NCBI GenBank assembly: GCA_015680685.1
Contig: MNCI01007569.1
Coordinates: 62,001 to 126,000, forward strand
Length of the DNA: 64,000 nucleotides
Direction of reading: 5' to 3'
From: Gnetum montanum
Lineage: Eukaryota; Streptophyta; Gnetopsida; Gnetales; Gnetaceae
Within the stretch, counting starts at the first letter, position 1. The number at the start of each line of letters is the position of its first letter. A program made the translations under genes and the position numbers. This document shows, in pieces, positions 22,431-34,269 of this stretch. The notes beneath the pieces were generated by a model, which saw only the letters and a program-made list of their open reading frames with translations, made no database searches and was not told the DNA's origin.

Positions 22431-23080
22431 TTTAATATTCTCCTTGTGATAATGGTTTTGAATTTAAGAGCATAGAACTAACCAAATTTTGCAAGCAATA
22501 CCAAATCACCCAATCATTCTTATTATTATAATATCCCCAATCCAATGGCTCAGCTAAGTTAACCGATAAATCCCTTATTTATTTTCTCAAAACCATGGTT
22601 GATAAGTCCTAATGCAATTAGCATACCCAACTACACCACAAAATTTAGATCTATTAAACTATTTTCAAAGCTATAAATGACTAAGCTTATCTATGTGTTA
22701 GAGGAAATGTTGGTGGTGGAGCTAGATCTACCTCTCTTCAATTAGCTTTAAAAAATTAGATGTTATATGAGGAGAATGTAAATATGCATTGTGTTAAGCT
22801 AGATATCCTAGAATAAAATCACAAGCAAGAAATAATTAATATTTTGAATCATCAAACGGCCATCACCATGATAAGCATATTAGACTAAGAGAAATCAAAG
22901 AAGGTGATCTTGTCCTAAAGCATTTACTTAATGCTAAAAAATATAAGTTTTCTTTGAGTTGGAAAGGTCCCTTAATCATTCTAAAAAGCCTTGGAAATGG
23001 AGCATATTATTTGGAAACCTTAGATAGGAATTAATATCTAGATCCTATGAATAGAATAACCTCAAACGATACTATATTTG
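22431..23080 (+). pseudogene. Element C: Tat-like integrase remnant
   Basis: Integrase of a second gypsy lineage. It begins near the second catalytic Asp (CDNGFEFKSIELTKFCKQY, about 22445-22510), continues with YPQSNGSAKLTDKSLIYFLK (the catalytic Glu region, here Lys) and ends in the C-terminal module RLREIKEGDLVLKHLL, FSLSWKGPLIILKSLGNGAY and YLETLDRN (about 22880-23030). The WxGPxxIxxxxxxGAYxLxxLDG pattern with a following PxNxxxLK-like end is typical of Tat integrases. Many stops. RT and RNase H are not visible upstream. Confidence 0.7.
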
Positions 23081-24119
23081 AGATACAAAAAAGAAAAAGC
23101 ATACATCAAGTTTACTCTAACACTTTCTCCTCCTTTAGCTATGGCTTATTGCTTTGTTTTTTGTTTCCTCTCTATCTTGCTTTTCCTTTTTTTTTTCTTT
23201 TTCTTTATTTCTTTAGTTTATACTATAATTCATCTATCTTCCCTAAATCCTTCTTGTCCCATTCTACTAATATTTCTTCTAATTACCACATTATGATGAG
23301 GATGTTTATTAGTAATTTTCCTCATGTAGAGAGTAATGAGTGTTCCATTTTTACTCCATGTGAGGATATGTTAAGTTTAATTGGGATAGGAAGAAAACTT
23401 ATCAATCTATCAACATCAATACTATTAGGGTTTAGGATTTAGCCATGCTACACATTTGTGACATAGTGCCTCATCTTAATGTATAGGAAATATCTTTTAT
23501 TATATTCTTGTTTTATTGTATTTGCTTTTTTGAAACTCTATATTTCATTTTCCATTTCTCATATTTCTTCATTCTTCTTCTAACTTCCCTTCTCTATCTC
23601 ATTCCATTTCCTCCCATTAATAGATTAGTGAGGTTTGGGTATTTCTATTTTATTTTAACAAGGGTGTATTGAGAGCATGTGTGAGATAGGATATGAACAT
23701 CATCAATGGTATCACTTTGGCCATATTATTAGCCATGTCCCTTTTTTGTGGTATAGTACTGTCCTCATGACTAGTGTATTAGAGATATCCTAAAATTCTC
23801 TCCTTCTTTTGCTTCTTTATTCCCACATTCTTTTTGTAAGTGCATTATTAATTATATATCCATTTTCTTCTTGATGGATCCTTCTTCAATACCTTAATAG
23901 CATCCATTAAAGGGGGGTAATTTTACACTCACTTTTTTGGATTTCTAGTAATCATGACTAAGTGTGGTTATGACATTATCCCACCTGAGTTTAAGCATCA
24001 AACCCTTTAAAAACAACATGTTTGGACATATTCCTAGATCCTAGAGGTCTCCAAAGATCATCTGGATTCATAATTCAACTTATGAGCTTCATTCTTGGTG
24101 ATCATTAGGAACCAAAATA
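23081..24119 (+). other. AT-rich sequence 3' of element C integrase
   Basis: Pyrimidine-rich stretches (23150-23220 and 23560-23610) but no coding pattern. By position this would be the 3' untranslated part of element C, leading into the tandem array. Confidence 0.4.
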
Positions 24120-25400
24120 TTTTTACTATTAGAGGTGATGCAAATTCTATGTTAACATACCCTCTCGATCATTAGCATCATGTTACCTATAGTCTTGGAC
24201 CACCTTTTTTATGTTACCTATGCCAAAACTATATTTTGGCTTTAAATTTAATCATACATAACCTCAAATGACACATCTAAGACACCTATGACATCATAGG
24301 CTTTAAATTTTAACATTTGGACAATTTAATTCTAGGACTTAAAATTTTCCAAGTATGGTGTTGATGCTGATGTTGATGTCAGTATCATTGCTAGCATCAT
24401 GATCTTCAATACCTTCAAGGCTCATCTTGATTGTAATTAAACTCAAATATTAGCTTCCTAGGCTCTTCAAAAATTTCTAGATATTAGTTTTAATACTCCA
24501 AATAATATTTTTAGCTTGTTCAAAGGTAGCCTTCACAGTTAGGATCAAAATTTTTTCTAACTCCTATAGGTGATGTTAATACTAACATCATCATTAGCAT
24601 TAATGTTACCATGCTCATATCAACACTATACATGACCTCTAAGTTTGATATTTTGTAGCATTCCTAGATCCATAGGCTTCTTAGTGTTCAAAAAACATCA
24701 TTACAACTAATTTTCATATCAATTTGGGTATCGTGGAGGTTTGAAAATTTAACTTAGAAAATTGTTAAAAAATGTTCTAACTTATTGACTGATGCCAAAG
24801 TTAGTATCAACATCAACACTATTGGGAGTTTTAAAATATAATCCTTAACCATTCCAATCATCAATCAACCATATCTTCTAGCTTCATGGATTTCTTAGCA
24901 TCATCTTAGCAGCATTAAACATTAGTTCCTATGTTAAACGAGGTCTTGAAGGCTTGGAACATTGAAATGGGAAAATTTAGGGAAAGTTTTTTAAGTCCCA
25001 TTGATGCTAGTGCTAATACTAGTGTTAGCACTCTTTGGACCCATATTTTAGCTTTCTTAACCATCATATCTTGTATTTTACCTAATTCATTAGCTTTGTA
25101 GGCTCCTTGGCATTGCTTGATGTCATTCAACATTTGTTCAAGCATCAAAAGAGGCCTTAAAAGGCTTAGACTAATACTTCGGAAACACTAAAAAAAATTT
25201 TATAAATATTAATGATGTTGATGCTGATGTCTACATTAATATTAATGTCACCTTTTTTGAGGTTTTTAGAACTAAAATCCAAAGGTCAAACTTGCTTAAT
25301 TTAAACTCTATATGAATTCTAAGTGAATTTCAATTAACTTTGGAATTGAATTAGGTAACCCTAACCTTATCAATAATATTAAAACCCATATTTTAGGCTA
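24120..25400 (+). repeat. Degenerate tandem array, 210-220 bp unit, about six copies
   Basis: Landmark GATG(T/C)TxATG cores fall at about 24133, 24357, 24570, 24790, 25000 and 25212, a steady 210-220 bp step. Around each core the same flanks recur: TTCTAA(C/G)TCC before it, and after it CCATATTTTAGCTT, CATCATATCTT, ATTGGCTTCTTAGCATT-like and GGTCTTGAAAGGCTT-like blocks. Units are strongly diverged. Tandem repeats between pol and the 3' LTR are a known feature of the Tat/Ogre lineage, and the array lies on the 3' side of the element C integrase. Confidence 0.65.
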
Positions 25401-26863
25401 ATTCTTAGAATCTAGCATACTTGTAAAGATTTTAATCAATAGTGGACATAGTAAACCTTCTAGCATCTTCCATATGGTTCACAATCACCACAACATCTCT
25501 TGGTTCTAGCACTAATGCTGATGTAGTATCAGTTTCATTCAAGTAGCATCAGTATTATGACTTCAAAATTAGAATTTTTACCATCAAAATTAGTCTCTAG
25601 AGTTAGAATGTTTTTTATCTCTAATGTGAATGATGGAACCCTTAATCAAAACAACCCCATTTTGGTCCCAAATTAATCTTGGACAATGCTTGCAACTTAT
25701 CCATCCATATCCTTGTCCTTAGAGGTTTAATTCCACTTTCCAAACCCATATTTCACTCATAAATTATTTTCTTATTATTAGTTTTATCCCACTTATGTTT
25801 TTACCTCAACACTCATAGCTTGGCCATCCATAGGAGATGAGCACTTCTTTGTTTAGCAATAATTCATTTTCATTATTTGGGAAGGGAACCAAAGGTCTTT
25901 TTTCCATATCATAGCTTTCATTTTTCACTATTTTCTCCTTTTTTTATTCATGTTTTGTAGTTATATTTTACTTCATTGCTCATGGCTTATTCCATATTGA
26001 TTTTTTTAACAATAAACACTTAATTAATTTTATCATTTATACTCAACATTTTTATCACTTTCCTATTATTCAATTAGAAATTCATGACCCTCATGTTATT
26101 ATCATTGATTAAGTCAAGGTTATATTGAGTCAAAAATATTTTATGGTCATGAATCGAGTATTTTAACACTTAGTTTATGGAGGTGTTTCTATAAGATTAA
26201 GGAAGAACAATTTTTCAAGAACACCTATAATCAACTTTTAACTATATAAATACTATGCTAGTTGCATCTATAGATTATAATTCAATTATTTGTACTACAT
26301 GTGCATCATATGGTGGGTTTAGGGTCTATGCATGCTACTCATCATTGGTGGTATTGCTAAGAATGATGATAGTATTCTAGATTAGCTGATATTATAAATG
26401 ACCATTTTTGAAAGCTTAATGATTTATCTTTTAGAAATATTCATATTATAATAAGTCACATATACATTAATTTTCATTTTTTAAAAGCTTAATGATTTCC
26501 CACCTACTAATAATAGTGCAAGGAATAATGACAAGGCAAATTGAAATGATGTTGATGATATGCCCTATTAAGTGAGATTATTTACCATCATCCAAATTCC
26601 TACTATATGTAATTTACCTTTGTTACATCATGGTAAACAGATAAAATTGCAGAACCTACAATATAACATTATCTTATAAATTGACAAGCCAATTGTATTA
26701 ATGCTCACCAATGCATTGATGAAGAATATGGTCCATAATAGATCATAAGCTAAGAGGAATAGTGGATGAAAAAATTAAAATTTTAATGGTGTAACATGAT
26801 ATGAGTAGTAGTCTAGTCATAGTTTTACAATTGTAAGGGTCTATGGGCTATTGTTACTTGTAG
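25401..26863. other. Unassigned AT-rich sequence
   Basis: One more core-like GCACTAATGCTGATGTAG near 25510 hints that the tandem array once reached further. Beyond that no gene or repeat was recognised. Confidence 0.4.
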
Positions 26864-27276
26864 TGTTAGAAAATCTAATTTTTCAAAAATTATGTGAAAT
26901 TTAAAGAACAATCAACAATTAGGAAAGCCCAAGAATCATTCTAGATGTTACAAAAGAATCAAAGAAACCTAAAGAAAAGTGCCTAGCATTAATTTTTATT
27001 ATCTTAGCTTGAGAGAGTGAGAGTAAGATCATTATTCTTAAGAAATTAAGTGGTAGATCATCTCTTTGATGGTTATCCTTATATTGTAAGAGTGGAGTAA
27101 GGATTTGATTAGTTTAATATCTTTCCTTGGAAGTGTGTTGCTTTCATTTGTACATTCTATTTATTTGTTTTAATCAAAAATGAAGTTATCATTTTTTCTT
27201 GTTTAATTATGAGTTATTATGGATCTTTGCACTTTATGTGAGCTTGGATTGTGGAATCCAAGGGAGTACCCCATCA
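26864..27276 (+). repeat. Element D 5' LTR (chromovirus-like)
   Basis: A 413-bp candidate LTR starting TGTTAGAAAATC and ending CCCCATCA, three bases before an initiator-Met PBS. The length suits chromoviruses. No second copy is in the window, so the left end is inferred from the TG and from the position. Confidence 0.5.
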
Positions 27277-27279
27277 ACT

Positions 27280-27291
27280 TGGTATTAGAGC
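27280..27291 (+). promoter_or_regulatory. Element D primer-binding site, initiator tRNA-Met type
   Basis: TGGTATTAGAGC differs from the common plant PBS TGGTATCAGAGC by one C-to-T change. It lies about 340 bases before the gag ATG. Confidence 0.7.
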
Positions 27292-27629
27292 ATAATATTG
27301 AAGACACTTTAATTCAAGTGAAGAATCATAATGTCAAATATAAGCAATCACATTTAGATATCCATTTTGGTTTGCAATTTCCATTGTATTACTTTCCATA
27401 CTCAAGATTTTGAGAATTCTTTTGATAATTAATTTAGTCATTTGATTAGAGTATTAGAAAATAATTACAAATTGTAGTATTCATTTATTTAAATTAGCTA
27501 GGATTTGAATATATTCAAGTCATTTCTAGTAAGATTTGAGTAATCCTTAATTGTTCACCTTGTATACTATTCATCTTTCATATTTTATTATAGATCTTTA
27601 TGAATTTTACCTTTTAGGTTATTTTTATC

Positions 27630-28740
27630 ATGAAATCAAGAAAGAAAATAGTCTAGGCTTTAGCTAAAGACATGAAAGACATACTTCTTCAAAAATGCTT
27701 TCAAGTACATTATGGAAAATTTTAAAATATGAAAGAGAACAAAGGATATAATTCTTCAAAAAAGGAATCTAGGCAAAAGAACAACTCAAGATAATCTTCA
27801 TCAAGGACTTCTTTAAGATGTTCATCCATGCCTTCTCTTAAAGATGACATTCCTTTTGAAAATGAAGACTTTGGATGGAATAAGAAATAAGATGATGTTT
27901 TTCATGCTTTAAGTATTAAGAACAAGCCTCAGGGATTCATCTTTCCAAGGAAAGAGAAGAAGAAATTTTTTTAGAGCCTTAAGGGAATCCAAATGAAGGA
28001 ATTGAACATACTTGCGATAAAGCATTCAAACATGCTTTTAGATTAACTCATGTTAAAGCTAAAATCTTTAATTAAATGGAAGGTATTGAATCTTTTCTCT
28101 CTTGGCTTATGATACTAGATAAATATTTTAAACTTAAAGATGTTGAAGATCATTAAAAGATGTCATATGCTAAAACTAATCTTGAAAGTGTGGCATAAAT
28201 ATGGTGAAAAAAGAAATTCATGCATATGTTGTAATCAATAATACTCTTATTAAATAATATTTTCTTATGCAATTTATGCTTAGTTAAAGATTTGAAAAGT
28301 CTCATCATAGATAAGGAGTAATTCAAAGGCTGAAATACATGAGACAATATGATAAAAGTGTAAAGAACTATTAAATGGTTTTTTGCAAAGCTTTTCAAAA
28401 AGCTAAAGTTCCTTGGAAAGAATATGAATGAGCTTCAAACTTCCAAGGTGGATTGAAGAAGTAATTTCATTAAGAGATTATCTTATATAAATATCAAACC
28501 TTGGATGAGACTTTTTATTTGATTCTTAAAGATAATAAGAAAATTTATTGCTACAACAAAGGTCCCAAGGATTTTAGACACAAAGAGTCCAAGGTTTATA
28601 AGGACGATAAAGGAGCAACAAAGAAGGGAAATGCCAAAGAAGACTCACATGACAAGCAAGACAAGAACAAGGAAGGCCAAGATTCCAAGAAAGATAACTT
28701 TAAAAAGAAAAAAGATTAAGAAAATGATAATGCTTCCAAG
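27630..28740 (+). pseudogene. Element D: gag remnant
   Basis: Gag starts at ATG 27630 (MKSRKKIV). The capsid-like part lies around 28100-28450: YFKLKDVEDH, KMSYAKTNLESVA followed by IWWKKKF, the plant gypsy pattern KxxYAxLKLxxxAxxWW. The C-terminal part 28501-28719 is still open and very Lys/Asp-rich (CYNKGPKDFRHKESKVYKDD, then KKDNFKKKKD). A CCHC zinc knuckle would be expected near here, and only CYNKGPKDFRH, resembling its first half, is seen. Several stops and frameshifts. Confidence 0.7.
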
Positions 28741-29460
28741 GATTAATGCTTTAATTTTAAAGAATGAAAACATAAGTAATTGATGTATAAGAAATCTAAA
28801 GCTTATAAAGAGAACAAGCTTCAAACTTTGGAGAAAGAAGAGTCTTCAAGTAAAGGTAATTATAATGCTTCTTATATTAAAGATGCTACTAAAATTAATT
28901 CAATTATGGAAAAATGTCAATGTTAATAAGGATATTTTAAGGAAATGCTCTTTAAAATTAGGGCTATATGTCTATCTAGTAATAAATGGATACAAATATT
29001 AATAGATGATGGTGCACAAAAGAGTGTTCTTTTTTCTAAGACTATTGATAGGATTGACTTGAAGAAATTTTCTCATCATAAGTCCTATAGAATATATTGC
29101 CTTTCTAGAAATCATTTTTAAGAAGTAAAGGAGAGATACATTTTATTGTTAAAGATTGGTCCTTTTAAAGACCAAGTGCAATATGAAATAGTGTTGATAT
29201 CATACTTAATAGACCTTGAAATTATGATAACAAGGCTACATTTAATTATGCAAAAATTATATGATTAGTTCCTAGGAAAGATGAGATACACAAATTAATT
29301 CCTATGATATTGTAGTAATATAAATAAAATGTTCTTATTAATGCTTTCTTGATTTTTCATAGTGAGAACGAATATTACAAAGCTCATGAAGAAAATGGAC
29401 ATGGTTTTTTTTTTCTAGTATTACAACATATAGAGAGGAATTACAAAATGAAATCATAGT
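28741..29460 (+). pseudogene. Element D: protease remnant
   Basis: The active-site motif ILIDDGAQKSVLFSKTIDRI at about 28997-29055 corresponds to the LIDxGAxxSFI pattern of gypsy proteases and keeps Asp and Gly-Ala. Downstream, QYEIVLISYLIDLEIMI (about 29180-29235) is a decayed form of the segment that precedes the WL region. Frame broken elsewhere. Confidence 0.65.
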
Positions 29461-30310
29461 ATTAGTATAATCTTTGGCACTAGAATTTGTTGATGTCTTC
29501 AAAGAAAAATTGGAAGGGCTTCCAATAATAAGATCAAATTTATACCAAATTTATTTCATGCTTAGAACAACTATTCCTAATTAGAGAGCTTATCGTATGA
29601 CTCCACATTAGTGAGAGAAACTTCATAAATAAGTGAACTACTCTCTAATGATTTTATTAAGAAGTCTATTTCTCCATGTGCTAATTCCAATTATTCTTCT
29701 TTCCAAAAAGTTTATCAATAAAATGAGAATATGAATTGATTTTAGGCATATTAACAGAATCACTATTAAGTACAAATTTTCTATCCCTAGGATGGATGAT
29801 ATTCTTGATGTTTTGGCTAATGTTAAAATATTTTTAGAGATTGATTTAAAAATTAACTATTATCAAATTATAATTAGACTTTTAGTTTAATGAAAAATTA
29901 TATTTAAAACTCTTGATGATTTTTTTGAAAGTTTAGTTGTGTATTTTGGGTTAATCAATGCTCTAGCCACATTCATGAGGCTTATGCATGATGTTTTGAG
30001 AGATCTTATTGTGAATTGTTGCATTGTTTTCTTTGATGATATTCTTGTTTATAGTTCTAATGAAGATAGCATATGTAACACTTAAGATTGGTGTGGTCAA
30101 AATTGCATTAAGTACAATTTGTAATCCATGCCAAGAAGTGTCATTCATGAAGAGAGAAATTTTGTAATTAGATCATGTTATCTGCAGGAATCAAGTCAAG
30201 ATGAAGTAAAATAAGATAAAGGCAATTAATAAGTGGTCTTCATCTAAAGATGTGAAGGAGATGATATTTTTTCTTTGTTTGGTTGGGTTTTTAGGATATT
30301 TATTATAAAC
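29461..30310 (+). pseudogene. Element D: reverse transcriptase remnant
   Basis: RT pieces in shifting frames: RMDDILDVLANVKIFLEIDL (about 29791-29850, the DLRSGYHQI region follows as INYYQIII), FGLINALATFMRLMHDVLRD (29948-30007, family PFGLxNAPATFQRLMNxVL) and the catalytic block VFFDDILVYS (about 30030-30058), with both Asp retained. The thumb follows with DHVICRNQVK and KAINKWSSSKDVKEM (about 30175-30260). The YDDILVYS form and the short LTR suggest a chromovirus. Confidence 0.75.
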
Positions 30311-31008
30311 TTTAGTTTTATTTCATGGAATATGTTATCATGATTGAAGAATAATTCAAATTTTGTATGGAATGATGGAAAAGAGAAATTATTTTAAGCT
30401 TAAAAAAAGATTGGTAGTGCTATGATTTTGGCAGTCTGAAGCTTTTACAAGCTTTTCAAAGTATAGGTGGATTCAAGTGGACATGCTATTAGTGATTTGA
30501 TTTTACAAGTGTAATCCCATTTCATTCTTTTCTAAAAAATTAAATGAGTCTAGGAAAACATATAATGTATATTAGAAAGAGCTATATGGTATACTTCAAG
30601 AAATCAAGAATTAGATACATTATTTATTGGAATATGAATTTTGTTTGCTCAATAGTCATAGAGCACTTTAGTTTTTAAATTCTCAAAAATAATTCAATGC
30701 TAAAAATATGAAATGGGTTGAGAAAATTTAGGAATTTCATTTTTCTCAAAGAATTGAATTGAAAAATCTAATTTAGTTGTTGTTTCTGTGTTTAGAATTC
30801 ATATTATGTATTCTTATATTAAGGGTAATGGCTTTGATTCTTTTACCAAATTATATTCCAAAAATATTGACTTTTATGATATTTGAAAAGAACTGAATTC
30901 TCCATTGCTAGGAGGGATTGACAAATGAAAAATTTAGCATATCAAGATGGTATTCTTTTTAGAGATGATGAAATTTGTGTTCCCAAATTTGATTTTAGAT
31001 TTAATATT
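30311..31008 (+). pseudogene. Element D: RNase H and linker, cut by E
   Basis: RNase H core in PISFFSKKLNESRKTYNVY (about 30509-30570), KELYGILQEIKN, then YLLEYEFCLLNSHRALFLNSQ-like sequence and NAKNMKWVEKI (about 30695-30730), the family motif RHAKWVEFL. The linker DGILFRDDEICVPKFDFR-like sequence at about 30943-30998 normally leads into the integrase HHCC finger, but E's LTR starts at 31009. The integrase of D is not in the window. Confidence 0.75.
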
Positions 31009-31807
31009 TGATGAATCATGGATTGGTTGCATTAACTGGGCCTTGGCGACTAGGTCCCCTAATGCATGGTTTGGTGCATTAACATGGCCCCATCGACATA
31101 GTGTCTATGGTATGTTTCTGGTATGTCTTATCATAGTTGAGCTCTTGTAATTTTGTCATTTGGAAGTTAGATTATTTTTCTAAGTGCCTGCAGTAAGAGT
31201 CAAGAGTATACAAATCTTTATTCGAGCACTGTTGTACTTGAGCATAGTAGTGTGCATGGTAATAAAGATAAGCTTTTGATAAACCTTGCAACATTTTGAA
31301 AAATATTAATTAATTATTTTTTCATTTAATGTTTTATGCAATTTCCTTTAATGCTTTAAGTAATTAAATAATCAATTAAGCTAAATTAAGCTAGGTTAAG
31401 TAGTGATTAATTAAGCACATAAGTACGACCACTTCGAGCATATGCTTGACACTTGGTAATCCTAGTAATGCTTAACATTTGATAACCCAATAGTGCTTAA
31501 CATGTTTAAGATGTGTACAGAAAGTGAGAATAGATGCTTATGTTAGAATTAGTTAGGTTAGTTAGTTAAGTTAAGTTAATAATTAAATTACGTCATTCTT
31601 TCATCCTTTATTTTAAGCAACCAAAACATAAAACATAAAAATAATAAAAATCATATGTCTCGATTACACTTAACCATATCTTTGTACATCACAAGGGTAA
31701 TTGGAAAGACAATGAATGACTATTAGGGTAAGTTTAGTTCCTAGAGACTAGTGTACTAGAAGACATAGATTCCATAGAATTCGATCGGATCACACATGAA
31801 CACTTAG
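31009..31807 (+). repeat. Element E 5' LTR, 3' end deleted
   Basis: Starts TGATGAATCATGG after ATATT (31004-31008, the left target duplicate). U3 differs from the GATATC subfamily and instead has GGCC/ATCGAC blocks. R has AATAAAGATAAGC. U5 has the TTGGTAATCC-AGTAATG repeats. It follows the family up to GGATCACACATGAACACTTA at about 31807 and then jumps into gag: the last ~45 bases of the LTR, the PBS and the gag start are deleted. Confidence 0.8.
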
Positions 31808-33390
31808 TGGGATAACACTGATGATCACAAAGACCATCATGAACGAAAGGGTAGCAGAGGACATCATAGGCATCATTGAAATAATGATGATGATGAGCCT
31901 TTATTGGCAACTCGAAGCATGCTAAACATTGCAAAGGTAGTAAAAATTCCAACCAGGCATGTGAAAGATAGTCAGATTAAACGACTTGACATGAACAATA
32001 TCTCTAGATTTGATAGGGGATATAACTCTGATCTACAAACACATCTTAAAGGTTTTCATAATGCATGTGCCTTACATAATATTGAAAATGATTAGCAAAA
32101 ATTAAAGCTATTTCCCAAGACACTCATCAAGAAAGAAGAAAGTTGGTATGGTCTTTGGAGCTAGAATCTATTCACAGGTGGAGTATAATGCTAGAGCTAT
32201 TCAATGATAAATACCAGATGTACTCTTGAGTGTCTAATCCAAGCAGGAAAATCCAAGGATGAAAGTAAGAAACACATGAACCCTTAAATGCTGCCATGGG
32301 TAGATACTATTCTCTCATACACTAATTCCCTGGCCATGATTATTCTCAACAAGAACAACTTTGCCACATCATAGATGGACTTAGATAGAAAATGAGAAGA
32401 TCTCTTGGGATTTATGCCCAAGGAAGACTATCAGAACTTAAATCCCATTAGATCCAAAGGTTGATAGAGCAAGTAGAAAAAGAAGAAGGAGAGTTGAGAA
32501 AATGAGAAAGTGCCAAGGAATATATTAGGTATCCTTCCATTAGAAAATGGGAGGTTCTATTTTGTGACAATGAGGAGGATTCACCACTTGATGAGGTGGT
32601 GAAGCAAAAAGCCTTGCTAATCCAAAAATCTATTTCCAATATATTAGCCAATGTTGATAAATTATGAGACTCTTTGAACAAAAAATTCTAAATTTCTCTC
32701 AAAATCACAAAAGAATCAAGAGAGTAGAGTATTAACCATAATCACAGGAGGCGGAACAAAGCTAAATGTGCTTACCAAAGGGGAAAGGAAAAAATTTCTA
32801 TAGTAGAAGAAGTTGTGGAGATAGAATCAAATGATGATGGTGGGTGTGACATCTACCAATATAAACATCCTAAGGGATGTTGCCCTATTGTGTCACACTT
32901 GTAGGAATCTAGGGTGTACTCACTAAATCCTCGATTGGAAAGAAGAAAAGCACCCAAAAGACTACCTTATCCTCAAGGTAATCCAAGGTAATTCCACCAA
33001 CAACAACAAGCTTATTATCCAAGTGGAGCTCCACTACAATCGCATGAGTAGTAGCAATAGTGGCAACACCCACAATCATGGAGAATGCTACACCAAGCTA
33101 GCAGTACAGGTAGCTAGATCCATATGGCTACTATGTTTAGCAACTGATGTCTCCACGTGACTCTTCTAGTCACGCTTCTTTTTAGCATTACTGCTACCCT
33201 TTAGAATATCACAGAACTCATTCTCCATCTACTAGAGGGAAAACCCCATATTCCTATCACTCTTCTCATCCTTCAAGACATGCACCTCCTCCCTTCACCC
33301 AATTAACTTCTCCTCCATCTATGTAGGATGAAATTCCACCATAGCCACAACATTGTAATGCTATTAGAGTTGTCAACTTACAACTGGCTT
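31808..33390 (+). pseudogene. Element E: gag remnant, 5' deleted
   Basis: Begins inside the His/Asp-rich stretch (DDHKDHHERKGSRGHHRHH). Then LLATRSMLNIAKV and the core NNISRFDRGYNSDLQTHLKG followed by FHNACALHNIEND (31990-32095). A TAG replaces the Trp of the family motif ENxWQKLKLFP. Downstream pieces: ITGGV-like Trp loss at 32170, PKEDYQ/YAQGRLSELKS-type sequence near 32410 and the tail GGCDIYQYKHPKGCCP (about 32840-32885), then the proline/glutamine linker (32930-33340). Without a start codon or PBS this copy could not have moved after the deletion. Confidence 0.8.
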
Positions 33391-34100
33391 TCTAACTAAA
33401 TGGTTCAAAACCTAGTTCTAAAAAATGACCATTCTTCTGATCTAAAAATCCTTCAAATTCCTCATAGACTAATACAATTGGTTGTCCTATCTCTCCATCA
33501 TCCTCTACATCAAATCCTGTTGCGAGCCCTTCAAACCAAATTCCTCCTAAGATCCACACTATCATGTTAATCCATATTATATCTAATTGGATCAAGATTG
33601 GAAACATTCCCAGGAAAATATCTGACCTTGGAAGTCTTCTCATCTACTTATAGATTGCTAGACATGAGCCATGCATGGCTCTTCTTGATTTAAGTTTCAA
33701 TGTCAATCTAATTTTCCATGACATGTATAAAGCATGGAACTTACCACCTCTCAAGAAGAGAAATATCTATCTAGAATTAGCAGACTAGTCAATTACTATT
33801 CCTTTGGAACTTGTGAAGGACATTGTGACCATTGTTTGTGGGTGGTTCTATCCTACTAATTTTCTAGTGGTTAAGGTTGACAAATACAAGGGAGACTTCC
33901 CAATTATTATGGGAAGGGCATGGTTGAGGACTGTTGATACACAAATGAGCATTAGAGATCTCTCCTTAGAAATTTCCAAAGAGAATGAATTTGGAAAGAT
34001 TGAGGAGAAGATAGTTCCATGCATCACATATAGTGATACTAGGTGCAACTATGTGTACAAACTCTAGTTTGTCAAGAGCACATCCATCAAAGCATGCAGA
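33391..34100 (+). pseudogene. Element E: aspartic protease remnant
   Basis: Active-site region ARHEPCMALLDLSFNVNLIF (about 33660-33715) keeps Asp but has lost the Gly. The core 33804-34067 is open, with VKDIVTIVCGWFYPTNFLVV, FPIIMGRAWLRTVDTQMSIR and DLSLEISKENEFGKIEE. A TAG interrupts LELAD-stop-SITIPLEL before it. Linker to RT follows to about 34270. Confidence 0.85.
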
Positions 34101-34269
34101 TAGTGTGAAGATGAATATGAAATCCAAAGGTGCTTTTATGTAGCAACCACAAAATAGGAGAGTACCTAATGGCTGAAAATTGATCTTGGAAGCATGACAC
34201 TTTGCATGGAATCTACTGAGAGAATGACATGTGCCTATATTGAAAGCATGGATAAACTAGAGCAAATTC

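Noticed and set aside
24915-25148. 77-codon minus-strand gene in the tandem array
   Set aside because: It falls within one repeat unit; the equivalent positions of neighbouring units are full of stops, so there is no sign of coding constraint.
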